From: Bacteroidota bacterium
Lineage (GTDB): Bacteria; Bacteroidota; Ignavibacteria; Kapaibacteriales; UBA2268
DNA length: 6,339 nt
Assembly: GCA_022708005.1 (NCBI GenBank)
Contig: JAKIZN010000103.1
Span: 1 to 6,339, forward strand
Reading direction: 5' to 3'
Below are positions 1-5,210 of this stretch, one piece after another. Below the pieces are notes generated by a model. The model saw only the letters and a program-made list of their open reading frames with translations. It did not search any database and was not told the origin of the DNA. The first letter of the stretch is position 1. The number at the start of each line of letters is the position of its first letter. The translations under genes and the position numbers were made by a program.

Positions 1-678
1 AATTTTGAGAAATTTATTGCAAGCAAGGGCAAAAATCGATTGCATTTAAACGGGCAGATAAAAGAAATAATTATAGAAAATAACGAGGCAAAAGGGGCGG
101 TAACTTTATCTGGCGAGCGATTTTATGCCGATTGCGTTATTTCTGCAATTCCGCCTAAAAATTTAAAAAATCTGCTTGATGCGTCGAATGCAAAAAATAT
201 TGCTATACATCCATTTGACTACTCTCCAATTATTTCGTATTATTATTGGACAGATTCCGAAGCCACGAACGCAAGAATTAGCGGGCTTATTGGCACTCAA
301 TCGCAGTGGCTGTTTAATAGGCGAGCTATCGCCGAGAGCAATAGCCAAAATTATCCGCACCATTATACCGTAACGATAAGTAATGCAGATGAGTTAGCGA
401 AATTATCGCATGAAGACATTGAAAAAATTATTATTGATGATTTAAAATTATGCGGGCTAATGCGAGACGAAAAAATTCTTCATAGCAGGCTGATAGTAGA
501 TAAGCGGGCAACTGTGTCGCTTGATTTTAGTAATGAGGAGCATCGCCCTCAAGCTGCGGCAGCTATAAAGTCTCTTTATATAGCAGGCGATTGGACATCG
601 ACAAAGCTACCTGCGACAATAGAAGGAGCAGCAGCAAGTGGGAAAAAAGTAGCTGAAATATTAAAAAAATATTTTTGA
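1..678 (+). CDS. hpnE: FAD-dependent hydroxysqualene dehydroxylase-like amine oxidase, HpnE type (5' end missing)
   Basis: The reading frame is open from base 1, so only the last 225 residues are present; the N-terminal dinucleotide-binding GxGxxG region lies outside the window. HpnE enzymes remove the hydroxyl from hydroxysqualene to give squalene, after HpnC and HpnD, feeding hopanoid or sterol synthesis. The fragment shows the family's C-terminal FAD-binding signature near residues 192-213 (YIAGDWTSTKLPATIEGAAA), where GDW and LPATIEGA are the key blocks. An internal QWLFNRR segment around residue 100 matches the QWLFDR motif typical of HpnE. A strand-turn with CVISAIPP (about residues 50-57) is the usual substrate-side edge of the FAD fold. 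Related phytoene or zeta-carotene desaturases share the GDW motif, but the TxLPATIEGA form and QWLF favour HpnE. The stop is followed after 3 bases by a repeat element whose hairpin may end the transcript. The genes before it cannot be seen. Confidence 0.75.
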   Translation, partial: NFEKFIASKGKNRLHLNGQIKEIIIENNEAKGAVTLSGERFYADCVISAIPPKNLKNLLDASNAKNIAIHPFDYSPIISYYYWTDSEATNARISGLIGTQSQWLFNRRAIAESNSQNYPHHYTVTISNADELAKLSHEDIEKIIIDDLKLCGLMRDEKILHSRLIVDKRATVSLDFSNEEHRPQAAAAIKSLYIAGDWTSTKLPATIEGAAASGKKVAEILKKYF

Positions 679-681
679 CCC

Positions 682-816
682 AAATAATTCAATAGAAATT
701 TTCCCATTATCTACCCGCTGTTCCCAGATGTCCTACACCTTCGAGGGGTAGGACATCTTAAAGCCAAATGTTTTCTTACAGATACGCATTCAGTTAGAGT
801 TCCTAATGCATTATTC
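682..816. mobile_element. MITE-like element copy A (terminal inverted repeats plus central hairpin)
   Basis: This is a non-coding unit of about 135 bp. The left end starts AAATAATTCAATAGAAATTTT; the right end, read on the minus strand, starts AATAATGCATTAGGAACTCT. The left end agrees with the left end of copy B (5041-5210) at about 17 of 21 positions. The minus strand of 815-724 matches 5042-5133 of copy B without gaps, about 83 of 92 bases by hand count, so the two copies lie in opposite orientation. The centre (726-758) is a long hairpin. No reading frame for a transposase is present, so it would need to be moved by an enzyme elsewhere. No target-site duplication is evident. It sits 3 bp after the hpnE stop. 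Confidence 0.65.
726..758. repeat. Central hairpin of element A, possible terminator for hpnE
   Basis: Arms 726-739 (AGATGTCCTACACC) and 745-758 (GGGGTAGGACATCT) pair over 14 positions with one A/G mismatch around the 5-base loop TTCGA. It is not followed by a T-run, so it is not a textbook intrinsic terminator. Its place 48 bp after the hpnE stop would still let it end or protect the 3' end of that mRNA. The same palindrome occurs at 5099-5131. Confidence 0.6.
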
Positions 817-1037
817 GAGTTTAACATTGCAATCAAAAAATAAAATTTTTATGATTTGCTTCGTTATATTAATTTTATTAGTGCCGCGTAAAAAAAATAA
901 AATTGGGAATCGCTTACTGCCTACATTTGCCGTTTTGTATTTTTTTGTGTAATCATATCTCTTGCTTTTTCAATATTTTTTCCGTAATTTTGTAATTATG
1001 TTATTAGTTCTTTTACATACTATAAGAGAGTTTAAGT
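817..1037. other. AT-rich intergenic region upstream of the 133-aa protein gene
   Basis: No coding frame of useful length, tRNA-like fold or strong hairpin is seen here. It contains several T-runs and A-runs, one exact TAnnTTTG string at 922-929 without a well placed upstream partner, and the better promoter candidate at 961-992. It most likely serves as the leader and promoter of the following two-gene unit. Confidence 0.4.
961..992 (+). promoter_or_regulatory. Possible Bacteroidota-type promoter (-33/-7) for the 133-aa protein/rpsU unit
   Basis: CTTG at 961-964 is followed after 20 bases by TAATTTTG at 985-992. This fits the Bacteroidota primary sigma pattern TTTG, 19-21 nt, TAnnTTTG, with one deviation in the upstream box. 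Transcription would start near base 999, giving a leader of about 40 nt before the ATG at 1038. The region is very AT-rich, so such strings can occur by chance. Confidence 0.35.
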
Positions 1038-1439
1038 ATGACCGTTAAAAAAAGGTCCCGCAGAGCAAAATATATAACTCTTTATTCACCTTTTTTGATG
1101 AAAGAAACCAAGCATGAACTCATTGGCGAGCCAATCGAGACTGATATGGGTAGGCAGCAATGGGCAAGGTGCACTCGTAGCAGGCACTCGCAGTTGGTAA
1201 ATCTTGATGCAATCGAGCAAGAGCAGGATAGGTCTAAAGCAATTATTCATATAGAGCGAGAATCTGCAAAGAAATACAGCCCTAAGGACATATATCAAAT
1301 AGGTGATGTCATTTTTCATACAGTATGGGACGATGTAGGAATTGTAAGAGCGAAAGAAGTAACTAGCAACGGTGGCAAATCCATCGTCGTTCAATTTGAA
1401 AAAAACAGCGAAAAGCGTTTAATAGAAAATTTATTATAG
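1038..1439 (+). CDS. Conserved-looking 133-aa protein with C-terminal Tudor/SH3-like domain, function unknown
   Basis: I do not recognise this as a named family. The N-terminus (residues 1-12) is very basic (KKRSRR), followed by a middle part with one cysteine in the string WARCTRSRHSQLVNL (42-56). Residues 80-133 read Y-x-x-GD-x-I-x-H-x-x-x-D-x-G-I-V, then SIVVQFE and KRLIENLL. This resembles the small beta-barrel (Tudor/KOW-like) found at the C-terminus of UvrD/PcrA helicases and in other RNA-polymerase-binding or nucleic-acid-binding proteins. A role at RNA polymerase, ribosome or nucleic acid is therefore plausible but inferred. The ATG has AGAGAG (1025-1030) 7 nt upstream. The gene is followed after 50 bp by rpsU with no terminator between, so the two are probably co-transcribed. 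There is no signal peptide or membrane segment. Confidence 0.7.
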   Translation: MTVKKRSRRAKYITLYSPFLMKETKHELIGEPIETDMGRQQWARCTRSRHSQLVNLDAIEQEQDRSKAIIHIERESAKKYSPKDIYQIGDVIFHTVWDDVGIVRAKEVTSNGGKSIVVQFEKNSEKRLIENLL

Positions 1440-1473
1440 TTTTTGCAAAAAACAATTAAAATCTGCGATAAAG

Positions 1474-1480
1474 TGAGGTG
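1474..1480 (+). promoter_or_regulatory. Strong Shine-Dalgarno site of rpsU
   Basis: TGAGGTG, with the following A at 1481, contains GAGGTGA, a 7-base match to the complement of the usual 16S rRNA 3' end. It lies 9 nt before the GTG at 1490. It overlaps the alternative GTG at 1478, which therefore would have no site of its own, and it decides the start in favour of 1490. It is the longest anti-SD match that I see before any gene here. Confidence 0.65.
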
Positions 1481-1489
1481 AAGTTAGCA

Positions 1490-1690
1490 GTGATAGGCGT
1501 TACCCTTCAAAACAACGAAAATATTGACCGTGCTTTGAAACGTTTCAAAAAGAAATATGAACGCTCTGGCGTTCTACGCGAGTATAAAAAACGAACAGCT
1601 TTTATGAAGCCGTCAATAGAAAAACGCATGGCTCGTATCAAAGCATCGCGTCGTCAGCATAGATCTTCTGTCGAAGCCAACAGCTATTAA
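1490..1690 (+). CDS. rpsU: 30S ribosomal protein S21 (bS21)
   Basis: This is a 66-aa basic protein of the bS21 family, which binds the 30S platform near the 3' end of 16S rRNA and helps mRNA initiation. The family signature is clear: ENIDRALKRFKKKYERSGVL near the N-terminus, then REYKKRTAFMKPSIEKR and a basic tail. I choose GTG 1490 because the protein then begins (M)IGVTLQNNENIDRAL, as bS21 proteins usually do, and because the SD site GAGGTGA lies 9 nt upstream. An in-frame GTG at 1478 would add four residues but overlaps that SD. The length is normal. The gene follows the 133-aa protein gene by 50 bp and ends just before a strong hairpin terminator. The KKYERSGVL(R/K)EYKK(R/K) style resembles Chlorobi/Ignavibacteria-type S21 in my memory of the family, which is a weak taxonomic hint. 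Confidence 0.93.
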   Translation: MIGVTLQNNENIDRALKRFKKKYERSGVLREYKKRTAFMKPSIEKRMARIKASRRQHRSSVEANSY

Positions 1691-1708
1691 TTAACGACTA
1701 TGCAAGCA

Positions 1709-1748
1709 AATAAAAGAGACTGCTCTCTAAAAAGTAGTCTCTTTTATT
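1709..1748 (+). terminator. Strong hairpin terminator after rpsU
   Basis: Left arm 1709-1724 (AATAAAAGAGACTGCT) pairs with right arm 1733-1748 (AGTAGTCTCTTTTATT) over 16 positions with a single G-T wobble around an 8-base loop. The right arm contains TTTT followed by ATT. The structure starts 18 bp after the rpsU stop. The A-rich left arm means it could also work on the opposite strand, but no minus-strand gene reaches it. Confidence 0.85.
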
Positions 1749-1848
1749 AGATAGCGAGTTTGAAGCACAATAAATTCATTAAGCCGTTCATCTAATATTT
1801 ATGAAAAAATATCTTTAAAAATTCAATTGAAAATTTGTAAATATACAG

Positions 1849-1869
1849 GTGGCTATGTTGCATAGCTAC
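1849..1869 (+). promoter_or_regulatory. Short palindrome/hairpin upstream of the histidine kinase gene
   Basis: GTGGCTATG (1849-1857) pairs with CATAGCTAC (1861-1869) over 9 positions including one G-T wobble, with the 3-base loop TTG. It lies 38 nt before the kinase ATG. It could be an operator or a leader hairpin of the kinase mRNA. No clear promoter boxes were found around it. Confidence 0.35.
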
Positions 1870-1907
1870 AAAAACATATTGTAAAATAAGCTTAAAAGGC
1901 AAACTAT

Positions 1908-3005
1908 ATGAACGACAAATTAAGCGAGTTAATGTCGAAAAATAGCATAGACGACATCTATAAATTCTTAGATGCAGTGCCTGATGTTTACTTGATTTTA
2001 GACTCAAATAGGGAAGTGGTGTATACCAATAAAACAATGAAGGAACTGTTATCGGATAAGCCTGAAGGATTTATTTTTGGCAGGCGCCCCGGCGAACTTC
2101 TAAACTGCCGGCATTTTGTTGAGTCTGAGCACGGCTGTGGAACGACAGAAACGTGCAAAACTTGCGGAGCGTTTAATGCTATTATTAGTAGCCTTGATGG
2201 GCAAGATGCAATTATGGAATGCAGAATAGAACAGCATGGCACAGGCGACGCTCTCGATTTTAGAGTATGGACTACCCCTTATGAAGTTAATGGTAAGCGA
2301 TATTCGATTTTAGCTATGTCGGACATCAGCAACGAGAAGCGCAAAGAAGCACTCGAAAGAATTTTCTTCCACGACATAATGAATACAGCCACGGGGCTAC
2401 GTGGAATGGCGCAATTGGTGGCAGAATATCCCGACGACACAGATGAATTTAAAGAGCTGATAGTCAATTTGACCGATAGATTAGTAGATGAGATAAATGC
2501 CCAGAGAATGCTGGTTCATGCTGAAAATTCTGAATTGCAAGCAGATTTTGAGCTTGTTAATTCCAAGTCGTTGCTTCAAAACACTCTTGATGTATATAGA
2601 AAAAATTATTTGACAAAGCACAAAGAATTGCAACTTGATTCTTCCACTGCGGAAGTAGATTTTCATAGCGACAAGACACTTTTGAGAAGGGTGCTACTCA
2701 ATATGGTAAAAAACGCGATTGAAGCGTCGCCTATGGGGTCGGTAGTTACTGCGGGCTGCACGCGTAACGGCGAAGTTGTAGAATTTTGGGTGCATAATCC
2801 TTCGTTCATACCGCGCGAAATTCAGTTGCAAATTTTCAAAAGGTCGTTTTCAACTAAAGGCACGGGCAGAGGGCTTGGCACGTATAGTATGAAATTGATA
2901 AGCGAGCGATATTTGAACGGAAAAGTCTCGTTTACATCATCAGAGGAGAATGGGACAGTATTTACCGCTACTTATCCTATAGGGGACGGTAGATTTAGAA
3001 AATAA
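1908..3005 (+). CDS. Soluble PAS-domain sensor histidine kinase with cysteine cluster
   Basis: This 365-aa protein has no membrane segment, so it senses a cytoplasmic signal. Residues about 17-140 form a PAS domain (DAVPDVYLILDSNREVVYTN at 22-41; ILAMSDIS at 134-141). The PAS carries four closely placed cysteines, C67, C77, C83 and C86, in the arrangement C-x9-C-G-T-x3-C-x2-C-G-A; C105 lies further on. Such a cluster could bind a metal or Fe-S centre or act as a redox switch (inference). The phospho-acceptor is probably H155 in FFHDIMN. The ATPase domain (about 220-358) has an N-box with N265 and N269 (NMVKNAIEA) and a G2 box GTGRGLGT (318-325). The G1 box reads HNPSFIP (296-302) instead of DNGxGI, so the usual adenine-binding Asp is replaced. 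SD-like AAAAGG (1894-1899) precedes ATG 1908 by 8 nt. Its target is unknown; the response regulator at 3750-4958 is the only candidate in view. Confidence 0.88.
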   Translation: MNDKLSELMSKNSIDDIYKFLDAVPDVYLILDSNREVVYTNKTMKELLSDKPEGFIFGRRPGELLNCRHFVESEHGCGTTETCKTCGAFNAIISSLDGQDAIMECRIEQHGTGDALDFRVWTTPYEVNGKRYSILAMSDISNEKRKEALERIFFHDIMNTATGLRGMAQLVAEYPDDTDEFKELIVNLTDRLVDEINAQRMLVHAENSELQADFELVNSKSLLQNTLDVYRKNYLTKHKELQLDSSTAEVDFHSDKTLLRRVLLNMVKNAIEASPMGSVVTAGCTRNGEVVEFWVHNPSFIPREIQLQIFKRSFSTKGTGRGLGTYSMKLISERYLNGKVSFTSSEENGTVFTATYPIGDGRFRK

Positions 3006-3009
3006 ATGA

Positions 3010-3028
3010 ACTGCTTTTGCAGTGTTTT
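3010..3028 (+). terminator. Weak hairpin after the histidine kinase gene
   Basis: ACTGC (3010-3014) pairs with GCAGT (3019-3023) around a TTTT loop and is followed by GTTTT. It begins 5 bp after the kinase stop. The 5-bp stem is short for an efficient terminator, so partial read-through into the glycosylase gene is possible. Confidence 0.35.
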
Positions 3029-3041
3029 ATGGCTACTTGGG

Positions 3042-3068
3042 GCGAGCAAAAATTGCAAACTTGCTCGC
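3042..3068. repeat. Inverted repeat between kinase and glycosylase genes
   Basis: GCGAGCAA (3042-3049) and TTGCTCGC (3061-3068) are perfect 8-bp arms around an 11-base loop. No T-run follows on the plus strand. It could be a terminator-like or processing hairpin, or an operator for the glycosylase gene that starts 43 bp downstream. Confidence 0.45.
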
Positions 3069-3110
3069 TCTATCTGTATTCTTAAGCTAAATGTGTTCGG
3101 AGTTTAAAAG

Positions 3111-3740
3111 TTGGCAGCAATGAAATTGCCTTATGAGTTGCTTGAATTTTATCAAAGAATAAAAAGCGATATTGAAAAAATTTTAGAAGAATACGCAAAC
3201 GTTCCAAAGGCGAAGTATTTTTATGAGTTATGCTATTGCATACTGACCCCTCAATCATCAGCTAAAAATGCTTTTTTAGTCCAAGAAAAATTGGAGCTAC
3301 ACGACTTTTTCAATACTGATTTTGATACTAAAGAATTGCTATCGAGCGCAGAGCATTACATTAGATTTCATAATCAAAAAGCAAATAGATTACGGGAAGT
3401 CAAGGAGATTTTTCCAGATGTTCTGCAGGTATTGGAATCTGCCAACTCCGCTTTTGATAAAAGAAAAAATATTTATAAGCTCGTAAATGGCGTTGGGCTG
3501 AAAGAAAGTTCTCACTTTTTAAGAAATATAGGCTATCGCGATTTAGCAATTATCGATAGGCATTTGCTTAAAAATTTGCTCCGCTGCGGAGTAATTGAGG
3601 AAATACCAAAATCTATAACCGAAAAGAATTATTATGATATAGAAGAAAAATTTATAAAATTTGGTAACTATATTGGAATTAGCATCGACCATCTCGATCT
3701 ACTTTTCTGGAGCTACGAAACAGGATTTATTCTAAAGTAA
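3111..3740 (+). CDS. ogg: 8-oxoguanine DNA glycosylase/AP lyase, archaeal Ogg2 type
   Basis: This 209-aa protein is a complete HhH-GPD base-excision repair enzyme of the Ogg2 family, which removes 8-oxoguanine from DNA and nicks the abasic site. Seen motifs: ELCYCILTPQSSAK (39-52), YIRFHNQKA (83-91), the helix-hairpin-helix VNGVGLKESSHFLRNIGY (125-142) with K131 as the expected Schiff-base lysine, and AIIDRHLLKNL (146-156) with D149 as the catalytic aspartate. The C-terminus DLLFW-x3-ETGFILK ends in lysine; in Ogg2 enzymes the terminal lysine is known to help distinguish 8-oxoG from G. The length is typical for the family. The start is TTG 3111, with GGAG at 3099-3102 ending 8 nt upstream; ATG 3120 is in frame and would drop three residues but lies 17 nt from GGAG. 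The gene lies 105 bp after the kinase and may partly share its transcript. Its stop is 9 bp from the stop of the converging regulator gene. Confidence 0.92.
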   Translation: MAAMKLPYELLEFYQRIKSDIEKILEEYANVPKAKYFYELCYCILTPQSSAKNAFLVQEKLELHDFFNTDFDTKELLSSAEHYIRFHNQKANRLREVKEIFPDVLQVLESANSAFDKRKNIYKLVNGVGLKESSHFLRNIGYRDLAIIDRHLLKNLLRCGVIEEIPKSITEKNYYDIEEKFIKFGNYIGISIDHLDLLFWSYETGFILK

Positions 3741-3749
3741 AATCGCAGT

Positions 3750-4958
3750 CTATCGAGTTCTAATATATATTTTGCCTAATATAGGATCGGATTTGTGAAT
3801 TGTTCTAATTCTATCGATGCGTTCTTCGTTTAATGTGCTGAATGGCACCATTAAAGTCAGTCCCGATTCTGTAATAATATTTCTGGATATAGTCATATTT
3901 TCGCTAAGTTCGTGTAGCTTCACTGTTTCCTCTTTTCCTTTTACTCCTATCTCTTTAGAAACTTCCTTCGAGCCTAAAAATTGATCGTAAAACGCAATTA
4001 CGCGATGGTCGTATAGCCGCTTGGCTTCTACTAGCATAGCCTCAATGGTTCTTGCGGCATTGTCAGAGTTTTTCTTAAGAATTTCTTCAAACTCAATTGC
4101 GACACGAATTATTCTCGAGCCAAGCGGTATTTCCCACGCTTGCTTTTTTTCGGGGAATCCGCTGCCATCCATATTTTCATAAATATGGTACAATATCTGT
4201 TCTATAAATTCGCTATTTCTAACTTTGCTTAATAGCTGTCGCGAGAAATTCGGAATTTCAAGCATAAGTTGGCTTGTCGGCACACCTTTGAGCATCACAG
4301 GTCGCTCAACGGCTCTTGCATCAAGCCCTAATTTACCACAAAAGCATATTTCGGCGGCTCGCCGAATGTCGTCAATATCGCCTAAATTATCGCATAGCTG
4401 CCGTGCTATCCATTCGCTGGCTTCGACAATTCTGGGCAAATGTTTTGTATATTCTGGCATTCTGATTTGCTGAAATAATTTGATGTATTCAATCATATTA
4501 TCAGCATCATTTTGCAACTCTTGGTTTAGCTCTGCAATTTGTGATTTTAAAGCTTCCTCGTTATGAATTAGGCTAACTACTTTCACTGCTGAACGGACTT
4601 TTACTATAAGCTGATCTACCGAAAATGGCTTTGTTAGAAAGTTATCCGCGCCCTGCTGAATAGTTTTGATGTTTATCTCTGGTTCAATACTCGAAGATAT
4701 AGCGATAAAATAGCTCTTTTTCAGTACATCTGTGCTGCGTATTTTTGCGAGAAGTTGCATCCCCGAAAGTCCGGGCATATTCAAATCAGAGATAACAATA
4801 CAGACTTCAGGATTTTGCTGCAAAGCCTTCCAAGCGCTGGCTCCGTCGTTATATACAGACAACTCTAAAGAGGGGAACACTTTTCCAATGATTTTTTCTA
4901 AAGTCATTGCTATAGAGCGTTCATCATCAACTATGTATATTTTGACCTTGTTTTCCAT
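3750..4958 (-). CDS. Response regulator with REC domain and degenerate HD-GYP-like output domain
   Basis: This is a 402-aa protein. Residues 1-125 are a full receiver domain: acidic pair D11/D12, phospho-acceptor D58 in ISDLNMPG, S88 and K110 in LTKPF. A short coiled linker (about 132-155) follows. Residues 170-300 resemble an HD-GYP cyclic-di-GMP phosphodiesterase domain, with DGSGFP at 264-269 and EIPLGSRIIRVA at 276-287. The metal ligands are missing: the HDxGK site reads CFCGK (205-209), the HHExxDG site reads IYENMDG (259-265), and the two aspartates of VADVFDAL are I288 and E291. It is therefore probably a non-catalytic binding or scaffold domain (inference). About 100 more residues of unknown type follow. 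ATG 4958 is chosen because AGGAG (4973-4969) precedes it by 10 nt; an upstream in-frame ATG at 4982 would place that SD inside the gene. The plus-strand frames crossing this region are shadows. Confidence 0.9.
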   Translation of the reverse strand: MENKVKIYIVDDERSIAMTLEKIIGKVFPSLELSVYNDGASAWKALQQNPEVCIVISDLNMPGLSGMQLLAKIRSTDVLKKSYFIAISSSIEPEINIKTIQQGADNFLTKPFSVDQLIVKVRSAVKVVSLIHNEEALKSQIAELNQELQNDADNMIEYIKLFQQIRMPEYTKHLPRIVEASEWIARQLCDNLGDIDDIRRAAEICFCGKLGLDARAVERPVMLKGVPTSQLMLEIPNFSRQLLSKVRNSEFIEQILYHIYENMDGSGFPEKKQAWEIPLGSRIIRVAIEFEEILKKNSDNAARTIEAMLVEAKRLYDHRVIAFYDQFLGSKEVSKEIGVKGKEETVKLHELSENMTISRNIITESGLTLMVPFSTLNEERIDRIRTIHKSDPILGKIYIRTR

Positions 4959-4968
4959 ATTTACGTTT

Positions 4969-4973
4969 CTCCT
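4969..4973 (-). promoter_or_regulatory. Shine-Dalgarno site deciding the regulator start
   Basis: The minus strand reads AGGAG here, 10 nt before the ATG at 4958. It supports the shorter form of the response regulator (beginning MENKVKIYIVDDE) over the form starting at 4982, whose extra eight residues (MYVRRNVN) do not belong to the receiver fold. Confidence 0.65.
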
Positions 4974-5040
4974 AACATACAAAAATTGCCAATCAATTTG
5001 TGTGCCAATAGATTATTTAGTTAATGATAACTGTTATTCC

Positions 5041-5210
5041 AAATAATTCATTAGGAACTCTAACTGATAGCGTATCTGTAAGGAAAAGTTAGGCTTTAAG
5101 ATGTCCTACACCTCGAAGGTGTAGGATATCTGGAAAACACGGATGCTCTCACTTGTTACCTTATGAGACAGCCACCTGGGATTGAGGTCAGAGTTCCTAA
5201 TGCATTATTT
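5041..5210. mobile_element. MITE-like element copy B (170 bp, terminal inverted repeats plus central hairpin)
   Basis: The left end (5041-5064) and the reverse complement of the right end (5210-5187) agree at about 22 of 24 positions; both share the core CATTAGGAACTCT. The centre (5099-5131) holds a near-perfect 15-bp-arm hairpin. The first half is about 90 percent identical to the minus strand of element A (815-724). The second half (5134-5186) is longer than its counterpart in A and diverged. No protein is encoded. The flanks show no clear target duplication. It lies between the divergently transcribed regulator and channel genes. Confidence 0.7.
5099..5131. repeat. Central hairpin of element B
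   Basis: Arms AGATGTCCTACACCT (5099-5113) and AGGTGTAGGATATCT (5117-5131) pair over 15 positions with one G-T wobble around the loop CGA. It is the counterpart of the hairpin at 726-758. No T-run follows on either side, so a terminator role is not obvious here. Confidence 0.7.

Noticed and set aside
726..758. Palindromic repeat shared with 5099-5131 as a possible CRISPR repeat
   Set aside because: Only single units, 4.2 kb apart and in opposite orientation, with no spacer array and no cas genes; the shared flanks extend far beyond the palindrome.
922..929. Exact TAnnTTTG string (TACATTTG) as a second promoter
   Set aside because: The nearest upstream TTG (903-905) is only 16 nt away, outside the usual 19-21 nt spacing; in AT-rich DNA the string alone is weak evidence.
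1086..1394. Minus-strand open frame of 102 codons
   Set aside because: It lies fully opposite the 133-aa protein gene, has no SD or recognisable motif, and is explained as a shadow.
1478..1489. Upstream GTG 1478 as the rpsU start
   Set aside because: It overlaps the SD site itself and adds four residues (MKLA) not typical for bS21; GTG 1490 has correct SD spacing.
4959..4982. Longer form of the response regulator starting at ATG 4982
   Set aside because: The AGGAG site at 4973-4969 would lie inside the coding region, and the extra residues are not part of a receiver domain.
4975..5020. AATTTTTG-like promoter box just before the regulator gene on the minus strand
   Set aside because: It would place the start of transcription on the SD site itself and its spacing to TTG is 18 nt; not convincing.
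4732..5046. Plus-strand open frame of 104 codons
   Set aside because: It runs antisense to the receiver domain of the regulator and its translation resembles no protein; it is a shadow frame.
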